Under the pieces are notes generated by a model, which was not told the DNA's origin, did no database searches, and was given only the letters and a program-made list of their open reading frames with translations. A stretch of DNA of 9,675 nt from Chlamydiota bacterium. GTDB taxonomy: Bacteria > Auribacterota > UBA3054 > B51-G9. The translations under genes were made by a program, and so were the position numbers. The DNA lies in assembly GCA_003648225.1 (NCBI GenBank), contig QMOL01000083.1:1-9675 (forward strand). The letters are read 5' to 3'. How positions within the stretch are numbered: position 1 is the stretch's first letter; each line of letters starts with the position of its first letter. This document shows positions 1-5,451 of this stretch, piece after piece.

Positions 1-54
1 ATTGAAACGATTGAAACGATTGAAACGATTGAAACGATTGAAATAATTGAAATC
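1..54. repeat. 9-bp tandem repeat, six units
   Basis: Unit attgaaacg is repeated four times perfectly (1-36), followed by two diverged units (attgaaata, attgaaatc). The array touches the left window edge and may extend beyond it. Each unit contains TTGAAA, which resembles a -35 hexamer, and ATTGAAAC, which resembles the 3' end of many CRISPR repeats. There are no spacers, so this is not a CRISPR array. It lies 22 bp upstream of the tRNA gene. Confidence 0.95.
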
Positions 55-76
55 ACTAAATCATTCAATAAATATT

Positions 77-161
77 GCGAGAGTGGCGGAACTGGTAGAC
101 GCGCCAGATTTAGGTTCTGGTGTCCTAGGACGTGTGGGTTCAAGTCCCTCCTCTCGCACCA
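77..161 (+). tRNA. tRNA-Leu (anticodon UAG)
   Basis: The acceptor stem GCGAGAG (77-83) pairs perfectly with CTCTCGC (151-157), followed by discriminator A and an encoded CCA (159-161). The anticodon stem-loop is CCAGA-TTTAGGT-TCTGG with anticodon TAG, which reads CUA/CUN leucine codons. The long variable arm (around TGTCCTAGGACGT) marks a class II tRNA. The T-loop TTCAAGT is canonical; the T-stem has one T-T mismatch (135/149). The D-arm region TGGCGGAACTGGTAGACGC is typical of tRNA-Leu. No terminator follows: the next start codon is only 11 bp downstream, so the tRNA is probably co-transcribed with the protease gene. Confidence 0.97.
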
Positions 162-172
162 CTATTAATTTT

Positions 173-1567
173 ATGAAAAGTGCGCTTTATATATTTTTAT
201 TTTTGTTTGCTGCTTTTTCTTTTAATGCAGTTAATCTTTTTGCTAAAACTTCAGTTAATCGACCGGTTATTATTATTCCTGTTAACGGCGAAATTGAAGA
301 GGGGTTGGCTCATATTGTTGAACGGGGTGTTAAAGAAGCTGAATTAAATAAAGCCGCGGCTTTGATTCTTGATATGGACACCTACGGTGGAAAAGTTCAA
401 GCCGCTGAATCTATTATGCAGGCTATTGCTCGTCTAAAGATACCAACTTACACTTATGTAAATACGAAAGCCATTTCTGCCGGCGCGCTGATTTCCGCAT
501 CTACAAAATATATTTACATGGCGCCACAAAGTCAAATCGGTGATGCTAAAATAATTCAAATGTCTCCCGTTCCTTTTCTCGGTGGCGCTAAAGAGATTGA
601 TAAAGGTCTGAAAGAAAAAGCGTACAGCGCTGTCCGCGCAATTGTTCGCTCAGCTTGTGAAAAAAACGATCACCCTTATCAACTTTTTGAAGCTATGATG
701 GATGAAGATATTGAAATTACGAATGTTATTAAAAGCGGAAAATTACTCACTTTTACCGCAAGCGAAGCTGTTACTCAAAAGCTTGCAGTTGCTATTGCGC
801 CAACTCTTGATGATATGATTGAAAGTATTGGGCTTGCCGATGCGCCGCAAAAAGTTATTATAACGCGTTCAGGTGAACATCTCGCAAGATTTTTCAGTAG
901 TATGATGATCTCGGGCCTGTTGCTTGTTCTCGGTCTTGGCGGTTTATTTATTGAAATAAAAACTCCGGGCTTTGGCGTGCCGGGCATTATTGGCATTACT
1001 TGCATTGCATTATTTTTCTGGGGGCATTACACGGCAAATCTAACAGGATGGTTTCCTGTCGCGGCATTTATTATTGGAACGATTTTATTAATTTTGGAAA
1101 TTTTTGTTATTCCGGGCTTTGGTGTTGCCGGCATTTCCGGCATCATTCTTATGGTCGGAGCGCTGATTCTTGCCATGATAGACTGGGTGCCGGGTGACTG
1201 GTCGAACACGCCCTCGCTGAACGAAATATCAGCGTCAATCGCTGTTGTTGCCGGCTCAATTATCGGAGCGATCGCATTAATAATGCTTGCCGCGAAATTT
1301 TTACCGCGGGCGCCGGTTGTGCGGGGAATTTTTCTCGCTGATAAAATAGATAAAGAACATGGATACACAGCCTTTAATGAAAAAAATTATGAACAGTGGA
1401 TTAACAAAACAGGCATCGCTAAAACAACGCTCAGACCGGCGGGAAAAGCGATAATTGACGGCATTTTGCTCGATGTTGTTTCGCAAGGTGATTTTATTAA
1501 CAAAAATTCACAAATTAAAGTCGTTCATGTTGACAGTAACCATATAGTTGTAGAAAAAGCTACATAA
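173..1567 (+). CDS. NfeD-family membrane-bound serine protease (ClpP-class)
   Basis: A 464-residue protein. The in-frame extension upstream to a TTG at 47 is a translation of the tRNA and is not protein; ATG 173 is the start because it begins a signal peptide (MKSALYIFLFLFAAF..., cleavage near residue 24). Residues about 30-225 form a ClpP/crotonase-like protease domain: a GE-IEEG start, DTYGG at 69-73, and the ISAGA motif with the likely nucleophile Ser102. The general-base lysine of the Ser-Lys dyad is expected around Lys147-149. Residues about 240-385 form several hydrophobic membrane segments with the repeated family motif TPGFGVPG/IPGFGVAG. The C-terminal ~60 residues look like the soluble NfeD OB-fold (GKAIIDG, DVVSQGDFI). 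Such proteins are known to cleave membrane partners such as stomatin-like proteins; no stomatin gene is in the window. There is no Shine-Dalgarno sequence. Confidence 0.93.
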   Translation: MKSALYIFLFLFAAFSFNAVNLFAKTSVNRPVIIIPVNGEIEEGLAHIVERGVKEAELNKAAALILDMDTYGGKVQAAESIMQAIARLKIPTYTYVNTKAISAGALISASTKYIYMAPQSQIGDAKIIQMSPVPFLGGAKEIDKGLKEKAYSAVRAIVRSACEKNDHPYQLFEAMMDEDIEITNVIKSGKLLTFTASEAVTQKLAVAIAPTLDDMIESIGLADAPQKVIITRSGEHLARFFSSMMISGLLLVLGLGGLFIEIKTPGFGVPGIIGITCIALFFWGHYTANLTGWFPVAAFIIGTILLILEIFVIPGFGVAGISGIILMVGALILAMIDWVPGDWSNTPSLNEISASIAVVAGSIIGAIALIMLAAKFLPRAPVVRGIFLADKIDKEHGYTAFNEKNYEQWINKTGIAKTTLRPAGKAIIDGILLDVVSQGDFINKNSQIKVVHVDSNHIVVEKAT

Positions 1568-1651
1568 ATATGAAGAAAATTTGCTTTAAAAAAATATTTG
1601 ATAAAATAACTGTTAATCCTCCTTTGGCGAATATTCGACAAATAACAAATA

Positions 1652-1665
1652 ACTATTAACTATTA
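1652..1665 (+). repeat. 7-bp tandem duplication abutting the atpB start codon
   Basis: actatta occurs twice in a row and ends exactly at the base before ATG 1666. There is no purine-rich Shine-Dalgarno sequence in this leader. The 98-bp spacer after the protease gene otherwise holds only AT-rich sequence. Confidence 0.85.
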
Positions 1666-3063
1666 ATGATTACCAGCGCTCCTAAAACTTATACCGGTCT
1701 TAGTAAATTAGCAGGTCCTATTCTCGTGATCGATAATATCGACAATGTAGCTTATGCGGAAATTGTTGAAATTGAAACACCTGACGGCTCTGTTAGAAAC
1801 GGTAGAGTCCTCGAAATTAGCGATAAATTCGCTCTCGTACAGGTGTTTGAAGGAACTTACGGTCTTGCTACCGAAACAACAAGTGTTCGTTTTCTCGGCA
1901 GACCGCTACTGGCAAGAGTTTCAGAACAAATGCTTGGAAGAGTTTTTGATGGTCTCGGAAAACCAATTGATGGCGGACCGGAACCTTTCGGCGGTGACAA
2001 ACGTGATATAAACGGAGAACCGATAAATCCCGTGGCGCGAAAATATCCCCGTGAATTTATTCAAACCGGAGTTTCCGCTATTGATGGATTAAATACTCTT
2101 ATTCGCGGTCAAAAACTTCCTATTTTTTCCGGCAACGGCTTACCACATAATCAGCTCGCGGCAAAAATTGTTCGTCAGGCAAAAATTGTTGATAAAGAAG
2201 GCAAACCATCTGATGATAAATTTTCCGTTATTTTTGTCGCAATGGGTGTTAAACATGATGTTGCACAATTCTTCCGCAGAGAATTTGAAGAATCAGGCGC
2301 ATTGTCAAATGTTACTATGTTCCTTAATCTCGCGAATGATCCGCCCGAGGAACGTGTTGTTACACCGCGTCTCGCGCTTACTCTTGCCGAACATCTTGCC
2401 TTCGATTGCGATCATCATGTCCTTGTTGTGCTTACAGATATGACAAATTATTGCGAAGCTTTGAGAGAAGTCGCAAGCGCTCGCGGTGAAGTACCGAGCA
2501 GAAAAGGTTATCCGGGATATTTGTATTCCGATCTTGCTTCGCTTTATGAGCGCACCGGAAGAATTTCTTCCGCGGAAGGTTCTATAACCCAGCTTCCTAT
2601 TTTAACTATGCCGAATGACGACATAACGCATCCGGTGCCTGATCTTACGGGTTACATTACGGAAGGTCAAATTGTTTTGAGTCGCGAACTTCACGCAAAA
2701 GGCATTTTTCCGCCGATTAATGTTCTACCTTCTCTCTCAAGAATTATGAAAGACGGTATTGGTAAAGGTTATACAAGAGTTGACCACCCTAACTGGGCAA
2801 CACAACTTTATGCCGCATACAGCCGAGTTGAATACGTTCGCAGTCTTGCGTCAATTATTGGTGAAGAAGAGCTTACTGACACAGACAAAGCATATTTGAA
2901 ATTTGGTGAAGGCTTTGAAAATAAATTTGTTAAACAAAATAAAAATGAAGATAGATCTATTCGTGATACTCTCGCAATCGGATGGGAATTATTAAGCATT
3001 CTTCCTAATCATGAATTGACAAGAATCAGCGAAGAAGAAATTGCGGAATATTTACCGCGATAA
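1666..3063 (+). CDS. atpB: V/A-type ATPase subunit B
   Basis: A 465-residue regulatory (non-catalytic) nucleotide-binding subunit of the rotary V1/A1 head, which couples ATP to H+ or Na+ transport at the membrane. The full family architecture is visible: an N-terminal beta-barrel (about 1-80), a central nucleotide-binding domain, and a C-terminal helical domain. The P-loop position is the degenerate SGNGLPHN (about 155-162), as expected for B rather than catalytic A subunits. Other hallmarks are ANDPPEERVVTPRLALT, VLTDMTNYCEALREV, the segment PPINVLPSLSRIMK and the C-terminal YLKFGEGFENKFV. Length matches the family (about 430-480). The next ATPase gene is subunit D (3623), with a small secreted-protein gene in between. 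Subunit A, normally directly upstream, is absent; the protease gene is there instead. The symbol follows A/V-type ATPase naming (ntpB is equivalent). Confidence 0.97.
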   Translation: MITSAPKTYTGLSKLAGPILVIDNIDNVAYAEIVEIETPDGSVRNGRVLEISDKFALVQVFEGTYGLATETTSVRFLGRPLLARVSEQMLGRVFDGLGKPIDGGPEPFGGDKRDINGEPINPVARKYPREFIQTGVSAIDGLNTLIRGQKLPIFSGNGLPHNQLAAKIVRQAKIVDKEGKPSDDKFSVIFVAMGVKHDVAQFFRREFEESGALSNVTMFLNLANDPPEERVVTPRLALTLAEHLAFDCDHHVLVVLTDMTNYCEALREVASARGEVPSRKGYPGYLYSDLASLYERTGRISSAEGSITQLPILTMPNDDITHPVPDLTGYITEGQIVLSRELHAKGIFPPINVLPSLSRIMKDGIGKGYTRVDHPNWATQLYAAYSRVEYVRSLASIIGEEELTDTDKAYLKFGEGFENKFVKQNKNEDRSIRDTLAIGWELLSILPNHELTRISEEEIAEYLPR

Positions 3064-3083
3064 AAACTTATAACCCTTAAATT

Positions 3084-3088
3084 AAGGA
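3084..3088 (+). promoter_or_regulatory. Shine-Dalgarno sequence for the 3096 gene
   Basis: AAGGA lies 7 bp before ATG 3096. It is the only well-spaced Shine-Dalgarno sequence in front of a recognised gene in this window, which suggests initiation of this small secreted protein differs from that of its neighbours. Confidence 0.6.
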
Positions 3089-3095
3089 AAATAAA

Positions 3096-3599
3096 ATGAA
3101 AAAAATCATCGTTCCTCTCGCGCTCGCTTTTGTTATTTCTTCCGCGGCTTCTTTTGCGGGAACAGTTTACGGTACCGTAAAGGATGAGAATGGTAAGCCA
3201 ATTGCCGGCGCGGAAGTTAAAATTTACGGCAAGGATATTAAAACTAAATCTGATGAAAAAGGTAAATTTAAAATTATTAATGATAACCTTATTGATGGTA
3301 ACAGATATTCCGTAAAAGTTAACGCGGAAGGTTATGATACAGGACAAACTCTTTCTACAGAAGTTTTTGATGATCCCGAAGAAATGGAAGCTTTGGACGT
3401 TGTTATGTATAAAGCCGCTCCGGAACCCGAACCAACATCTGCTCCGCAGGCACTATCGGGATTAGTACAAAACGTTATAATTCCTACAAACGGAATTATA
3501 AATATCAACGAAGAAGTAAAAGAAGAAATGCTGATTCCTGAAGAAAAAGAAGTAGATAAGACTGAAACCAATAAAATGGCAAAACCTGAAACAAAATAA
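3096..3599 (+). CDS. Secreted protein with carboxypeptidase-regulatory-like domain
   Basis: A 167-residue protein. The signal peptide is clear (MKKIIVPLALAFVISSAASFA, predicted cleavage after Ala21, SFA|GTV). Residues about 22-105 read as one carboxypeptidase-regulatory-like/Cna-B-like beta-sandwich: GTVYGTVKDENGKPIAGAEV, then T-KSDEKGKFKI and a Y-V-V-A-GY strand. The rest (about 107-167) is low-complexity, rich in Pro, Glu and Lys (PEPEPTS, VKEEM, PEEKEVDK), and probably unfolded. There is no lipobox, membrane anchor or catalytic motif. It sits between ATPase subunits B and D, 32 bp after B and 23 bp before D, so it is probably translated from the same mRNA although it should act outside the cytoplasm. 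It is not a known ATPase subunit; the function is unknown. Domain assignment is good, role unassigned. Confidence 0.8.
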   Translation: MKKIIVPLALAFVISSAASFAGTVYGTVKDENGKPIAGAEVKIYGKDIKTKSDEKGKFKIINDNLIDGNRYSVKVNAEGYDTGQTLSTEVFDDPEEMEALDVVMYKAAPEPEPTSAPQALSGLVQNVIIPTNGIININEEVKEEMLIPEEKEVDKTETNKMAKPETK

Positions 3600-3600
3600 G

Positions 3601-3622
3601 AATTAGTTATTAATTAGTTATT
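3601..3622 (+). repeat. 11-bp perfect tandem duplication abutting the atpD start codon
   Basis: aattagttatt occurs twice without a mismatch. It fills the whole gap between the preceding gene's stop codon (3597-3599) and ATG 3623 except for one base. No Shine-Dalgarno sequence is present. Confidence 0.9.
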
Positions 3623-4237
3623 ATGCTGCTTAAAGTTCCTCCTACAAAATCTAACCTGTTTAAACTTAAGCAGGACCTCTCGTTTGCTCGTGAAGGTTAC
3701 GAACTTCTCGACCGCAAGCGTGAAGTATTGATTATGGAACTAATGCAGTTAATTCATACAATTAAAAATCTTCAGAGACGTCTTGCAGAACAATTGAAAT
3801 CTGCTTACGCTGAATTTCAGGAAGCTTATATAGAAATGGGTTCCGAAGAAATTGAAAGAGCGAATTATGCTTGTCTGGAACCTCTTAAACTTACCATTCA
3901 TGAAAGAAGTGTTATGGGAGTTCCAATACCTGATGTTTCAGCCGAAAAGCAGCCTGAGAAAGTTAAACTCGGCATTATGAACAGCTCACCGAAATTTGAC
4001 AGTTCAAGTCGAAAATTTTCTGAAGTTATTCCTTTGCTTATTGAATACGCACAGGCTAATTTAACATTAACACGTCTTGCAAATGAAATAAAAAAGACAC
4101 AGCGACGGGTTAACGCGTTAGAAAATATATTTATTCCCGACAACGAAGAAACAATAAAATATATCTCCGATGTTCTTGAAGAAAATGACCGTGAAGACTT
4201 TTTCCGGCGTAAAAGAATAAAAAAAAGAAGTGATTAA
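3623..4237 (+). CDS. atpD: V/A-type ATPase subunit D (central rotor shaft)
   Basis: A 204-residue, highly charged helical protein. The N-terminus VPPTKSNLFKLKQDLSFAREGYELLDRKREVL matches the family pattern (PTK..L..LK..L..A..G..LLK.KR..L), and the C-terminal half contains RRVNALENIFIPDNEETIKYI, the second family signature (RRVNALE....P....TI.YI). The two long segments (about 5-80 and 130-190) form the antiparallel coiled coil that rotates inside the A3B3 head. The tail is Lys/Arg-rich (FFRRKRIKKRSD). Length is normal. The start at ATG 3623 is supported by the PTK motif a few residues in. Only 2 bp separate its stop from the UspA gene, so the two are translationally close. The order B-(extra gene)-D without I or K afterwards is unusual. 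Confidence 0.96.
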   Translation: MLLKVPPTKSNLFKLKQDLSFAREGYELLDRKREVLIMELMQLIHTIKNLQRRLAEQLKSAYAEFQEAYIEMGSEEIERANYACLEPLKLTIHERSVMGVPIPDVSAEKQPEKVKLGIMNSSPKFDSSSRKFSEVIPLLIEYAQANLTLTRLANEIKKTQRRVNALENIFIPDNEETIKYISDVLEENDREDFFRRKRIKKRSD

Positions 4238-4239
4238 AT

Positions 4240-4674
4240 ATGAAAAGCTTAAATAAAATACTACTTAATCTTGACGCTGCTGTTGAGTCTCAACATGCTC
4301 TTGATTTTGCTGTCTTTCTTGCTAAAAATTGTTCGGCTACAATTATTGCCGTTAATATTGTGAATAAAAACGTCGTTACTAATCTCGCAAGATTTTCCGA
4401 CAACTCTATCGCCGAAATCGAAGTCGAACTCGAAGAAAACGGTTGGAGATACCTCTATGACGCAGAAGAAAAAGCAAAAAGTCAAGAAGCGCGTATCGTC
4501 ATTATTCAAGAATACGGTTACCCGGAACAAGCTTTACCAAAACTCGCAGCCGAGTATAAAGTTGATATGATTATCATTGGTCAAAATCCGCAAATTAGAA
4601 AAGATGTTGTTCAAGGCAAAATAGCTGAACAGCTTATTGAACACGCTCCATGCGCTGTTCTTGTAGTAAATTAA
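4240..4674 (+). CDS. UspA-like universal stress protein
   Basis: A 144-residue single-domain Usp fold. The first strand KILLNLDAAVESQHALDFA, the strand ATIIAVNIV and the C-terminal KVDMIIIGQNP...AEQLIEHAPCAVLVV are the standard Usp elements. ATP-binding members carry G-2x-G-9x-G-S/T near the end; here the segment (about 114-127) reads GQNPQIRKDVVQGK: the second Gly is Pro, the spacing to the third Gly is one short, and the Ser/Thr is Lys. I infer that it may not bind ATP in the usual way. It starts 2 bp after the ATPase D stop and lies upstream of the EIIA gene. Its TAA stop lies within the first unit of the ttaaaacc repeat. The role is presumably stress-related or regulatory; the target is unknown. 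Confidence 0.87.
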   Translation: MKSLNKILLNLDAAVESQHALDFAVFLAKNCSATIIAVNIVNKNVVTNLARFSDNSIAEIEVELEENGWRYLYDAEEKAKSQEARIVIIQEYGYPEQALPKLAAEYKVDMIIIGQNPQIRKDVVQGKIAEQLIEHAPCAVLVVN

Positions 4675-4739
4675 AACCTTAAAAGGGCAGATACACAGAT
4701 TTGCCTCTACATTAAAACCTTAAAACCTTAAAATTTTAA
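4671..4739 (+). repeat. 8-bp ttaaaacc repeat split by a hairpin element
   Basis: Units: 4671-4678 (ttaaaacc), 4679-4686 (ttaaaagg), then the hairpin segment, then 4712-4719 and 4720-4727 (both ttaaaacc), 4728-4735 (ttaaaatt) and a partial unit running to ATG 4741. The middle segment contains the inverted repeat GGCAGAT/ATTTGCC (4686-4692 with 4699-4705, one G-T pair, 6-nt loop). From memory it resembles a REP-like dispersed sequence (GGGCAGAC...GTCTGCCC), which I cannot verify here. The arrangement looks like an element inserted into an octamer array. Confidence 0.75.
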
Positions 4740-4740
4740 A

Positions 4741-5199
4741 ATGAAATTATCATCTCTTTTAACTCCCGAACGTATTTTAATCGATGTCAGAGAAAAAGAT
4801 AAAAATGCTATTTTAACTTATCTCGTTAACGAAATAGGTAAAATTGGCGGCATTAATGATGTCGAAGCTTTGAATAAAGAAGTGATGGATAGAGAAGCTC
4901 TCGGAAATACAGGCATCGGGCGCGGTATCGGTTTTCCTCATGCAAAATCAGATCATGTTAATTCACTGCAGGTTTTACTCGCTCTTCCTGCGAAACCGAT
5001 TGATTACGGTTCACTTGATGGAGTTCCTGTAAGCATCATACTTTTTATTGTTGCGCCTAAAGACGGCGATAACAATGAATATCTGCATACAATGGCAAGA
5101 ATCTCACGCCTCCTTGGTAAAAGTAACGTAAGAGAACAAATCATTAAAGCAAAAACTCCGAATGAAATTGTTAATATCGTTGCAGATAATGAAGCGTGA
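4741..5199 (+). CDS. PTS EIIA type-2 domain protein (PtsN/fructose-type)
   Basis: A 152-residue stand-alone EIIA domain of the fructose/mannitol/nitrogen class. The motif REALGNTGIGRGIGFPHAKS carries the phosphorylated histidine at His67 (FPHAK). Other family features are the N-terminal LLTPERILIDV, the strand VSIILFIVAPKDGDNNEYLHTMARISRLL and a C-terminal helix. In the phosphotransferase cascade it would accept phosphate from HPr/NPr at His67. No EIIB, EIIC, EI or HPr gene is in the window, so a regulatory PtsN-like role is more likely than sugar import, but the sequence alone does not decide. It starts at ATG directly after the octamer array, without a Shine-Dalgarno sequence, 66 bp after the UspA gene. 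It ends with TGA, showing that UGA is a stop here. Confidence 0.92.
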   Translation: MKLSSLLTPERILIDVREKDKNAILTYLVNEIGKIGGINDVEALNKEVMDREALGNTGIGRGIGFPHAKSDHVNSLQVLLALPAKPIDYGSLDGVPVSIILFIVAPKDGDNNEYLHTMARISRLLGKSNVREQIIKAKTPNEIVNIVADNEA

Positions 5200-5359
5200 T
5201 TATTTGTACTTAGCCTTTTGTACTCGCGTAAACTCCCCCCGCGCACGTGTCCCGCGTATGCTGGGATGCCGGAGTTGTCCTTTGTACTTAGTCCGTTTAT
5301 TCATTCTTTTCTACTCGACCCAAAAACCAAGGAGATTTTTTACTTGAACATTTCTTTTT

Positions 5360-5397
5360 CCCTCCTGTTTTAGGATGGGTAGCCGAAGGACGGGGTG
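5360..5397. repeat. REP-like hairpin element
   Basis: CCCTCCT (5360-5366) pairs with AGGA(T)GGG (5372-5379), with one bulged T and loop GTTTT. It is followed by GTAGCCGAAGGACGGGGTG. From memory this closely resembles a dispersed intergenic element seen in several bacterial phyla (CCTCCTGTTTTAGGAGGGGT followed by CCGAAGG-CGGGGTG); this is recollection, not a search result. Confidence 0.5.
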
Positions 5398-5402
5398 TTT
5401 TT

Positions 5403-5447
5403 TGTCTATCATGTCCATTATGTCTATTTAGTCCACTATGTCCACAA
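5403..5447 (+). repeat. 9-bp tandem repeat, five diverged units
   Basis: Units tgtctatca, tgtccatta, tgtctattt, agtccacta and tgtccacaa keep an exact 9-bp period. The array ends 4 bp before ATG 5452. When read in the frame of the downstream gene it gives a VYH-VHY-VYL-VHY-VHK pattern, which explains a false N-terminal extension to a GTG at 5395. Confidence 0.85.
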
Positions 5448-5451
5448 AATT

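Larger units (their letters stand above)
5200..5451. other. Intergenic region with GC-rich palindromes and repeats
   Basis: A 252-bp spacer with no convincing gene. An 11-bp direct repeat tttgtacttag (5203-5213, 5281-5291) flanks a GC-rich stretch. Inside it, AACTCC (5231-5236) pairs with GGAGTT (5271-5276) around an inner hairpin TCCCGC-GTAT-GC(T)GGGA. A second hairpin follows at 5360-5379, then a nonamer array up to the next gene. AAGGAG at 5329-5334 is a strong Shine-Dalgarno match, but the TTG 9 bp downstream opens only 9 codons. Confidence 0.7.

Noticed and set aside
1..54. CRISPR array, because units contain ATTGAAAC, a common 3' end of CRISPR repeats
   Set aside because: The units are 9 bp and directly adjoining, with no spacers and no full-length repeat.
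47..172. N-terminal extension of the protease from TTG 47
   Set aside because: It translates the tRNA-Leu gene; the true start at 173 begins a signal peptide.
775..1368. Minus-strand open frames opposite the protease and other genes
   Set aside because: They are shadows of strongly supported + strand genes, without family motifs.
1570..1659. Small open frame of 29 codons between the protease and atpB genes (starts MKKICFKKIF)
   Set aside because: No Shine-Dalgarno sequence, no recognisable motif, and its end runs into the leader repeat; no better than chance in AT-rich sequence.
5329..5373. Leader peptide after the strong AAGGAG at 5329-5334
   Set aside because: The only start at proper distance is a TTG giving 9 codons, with no regulatory residue pattern and no attenuator-like structure tied to it.
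5395..5451. N-terminal extension of the amidohydrolase from GTG 5395
   Set aside because: It translates the 9-bp array (VYH/VHY pattern); family similarity starts just after Met at 5452.
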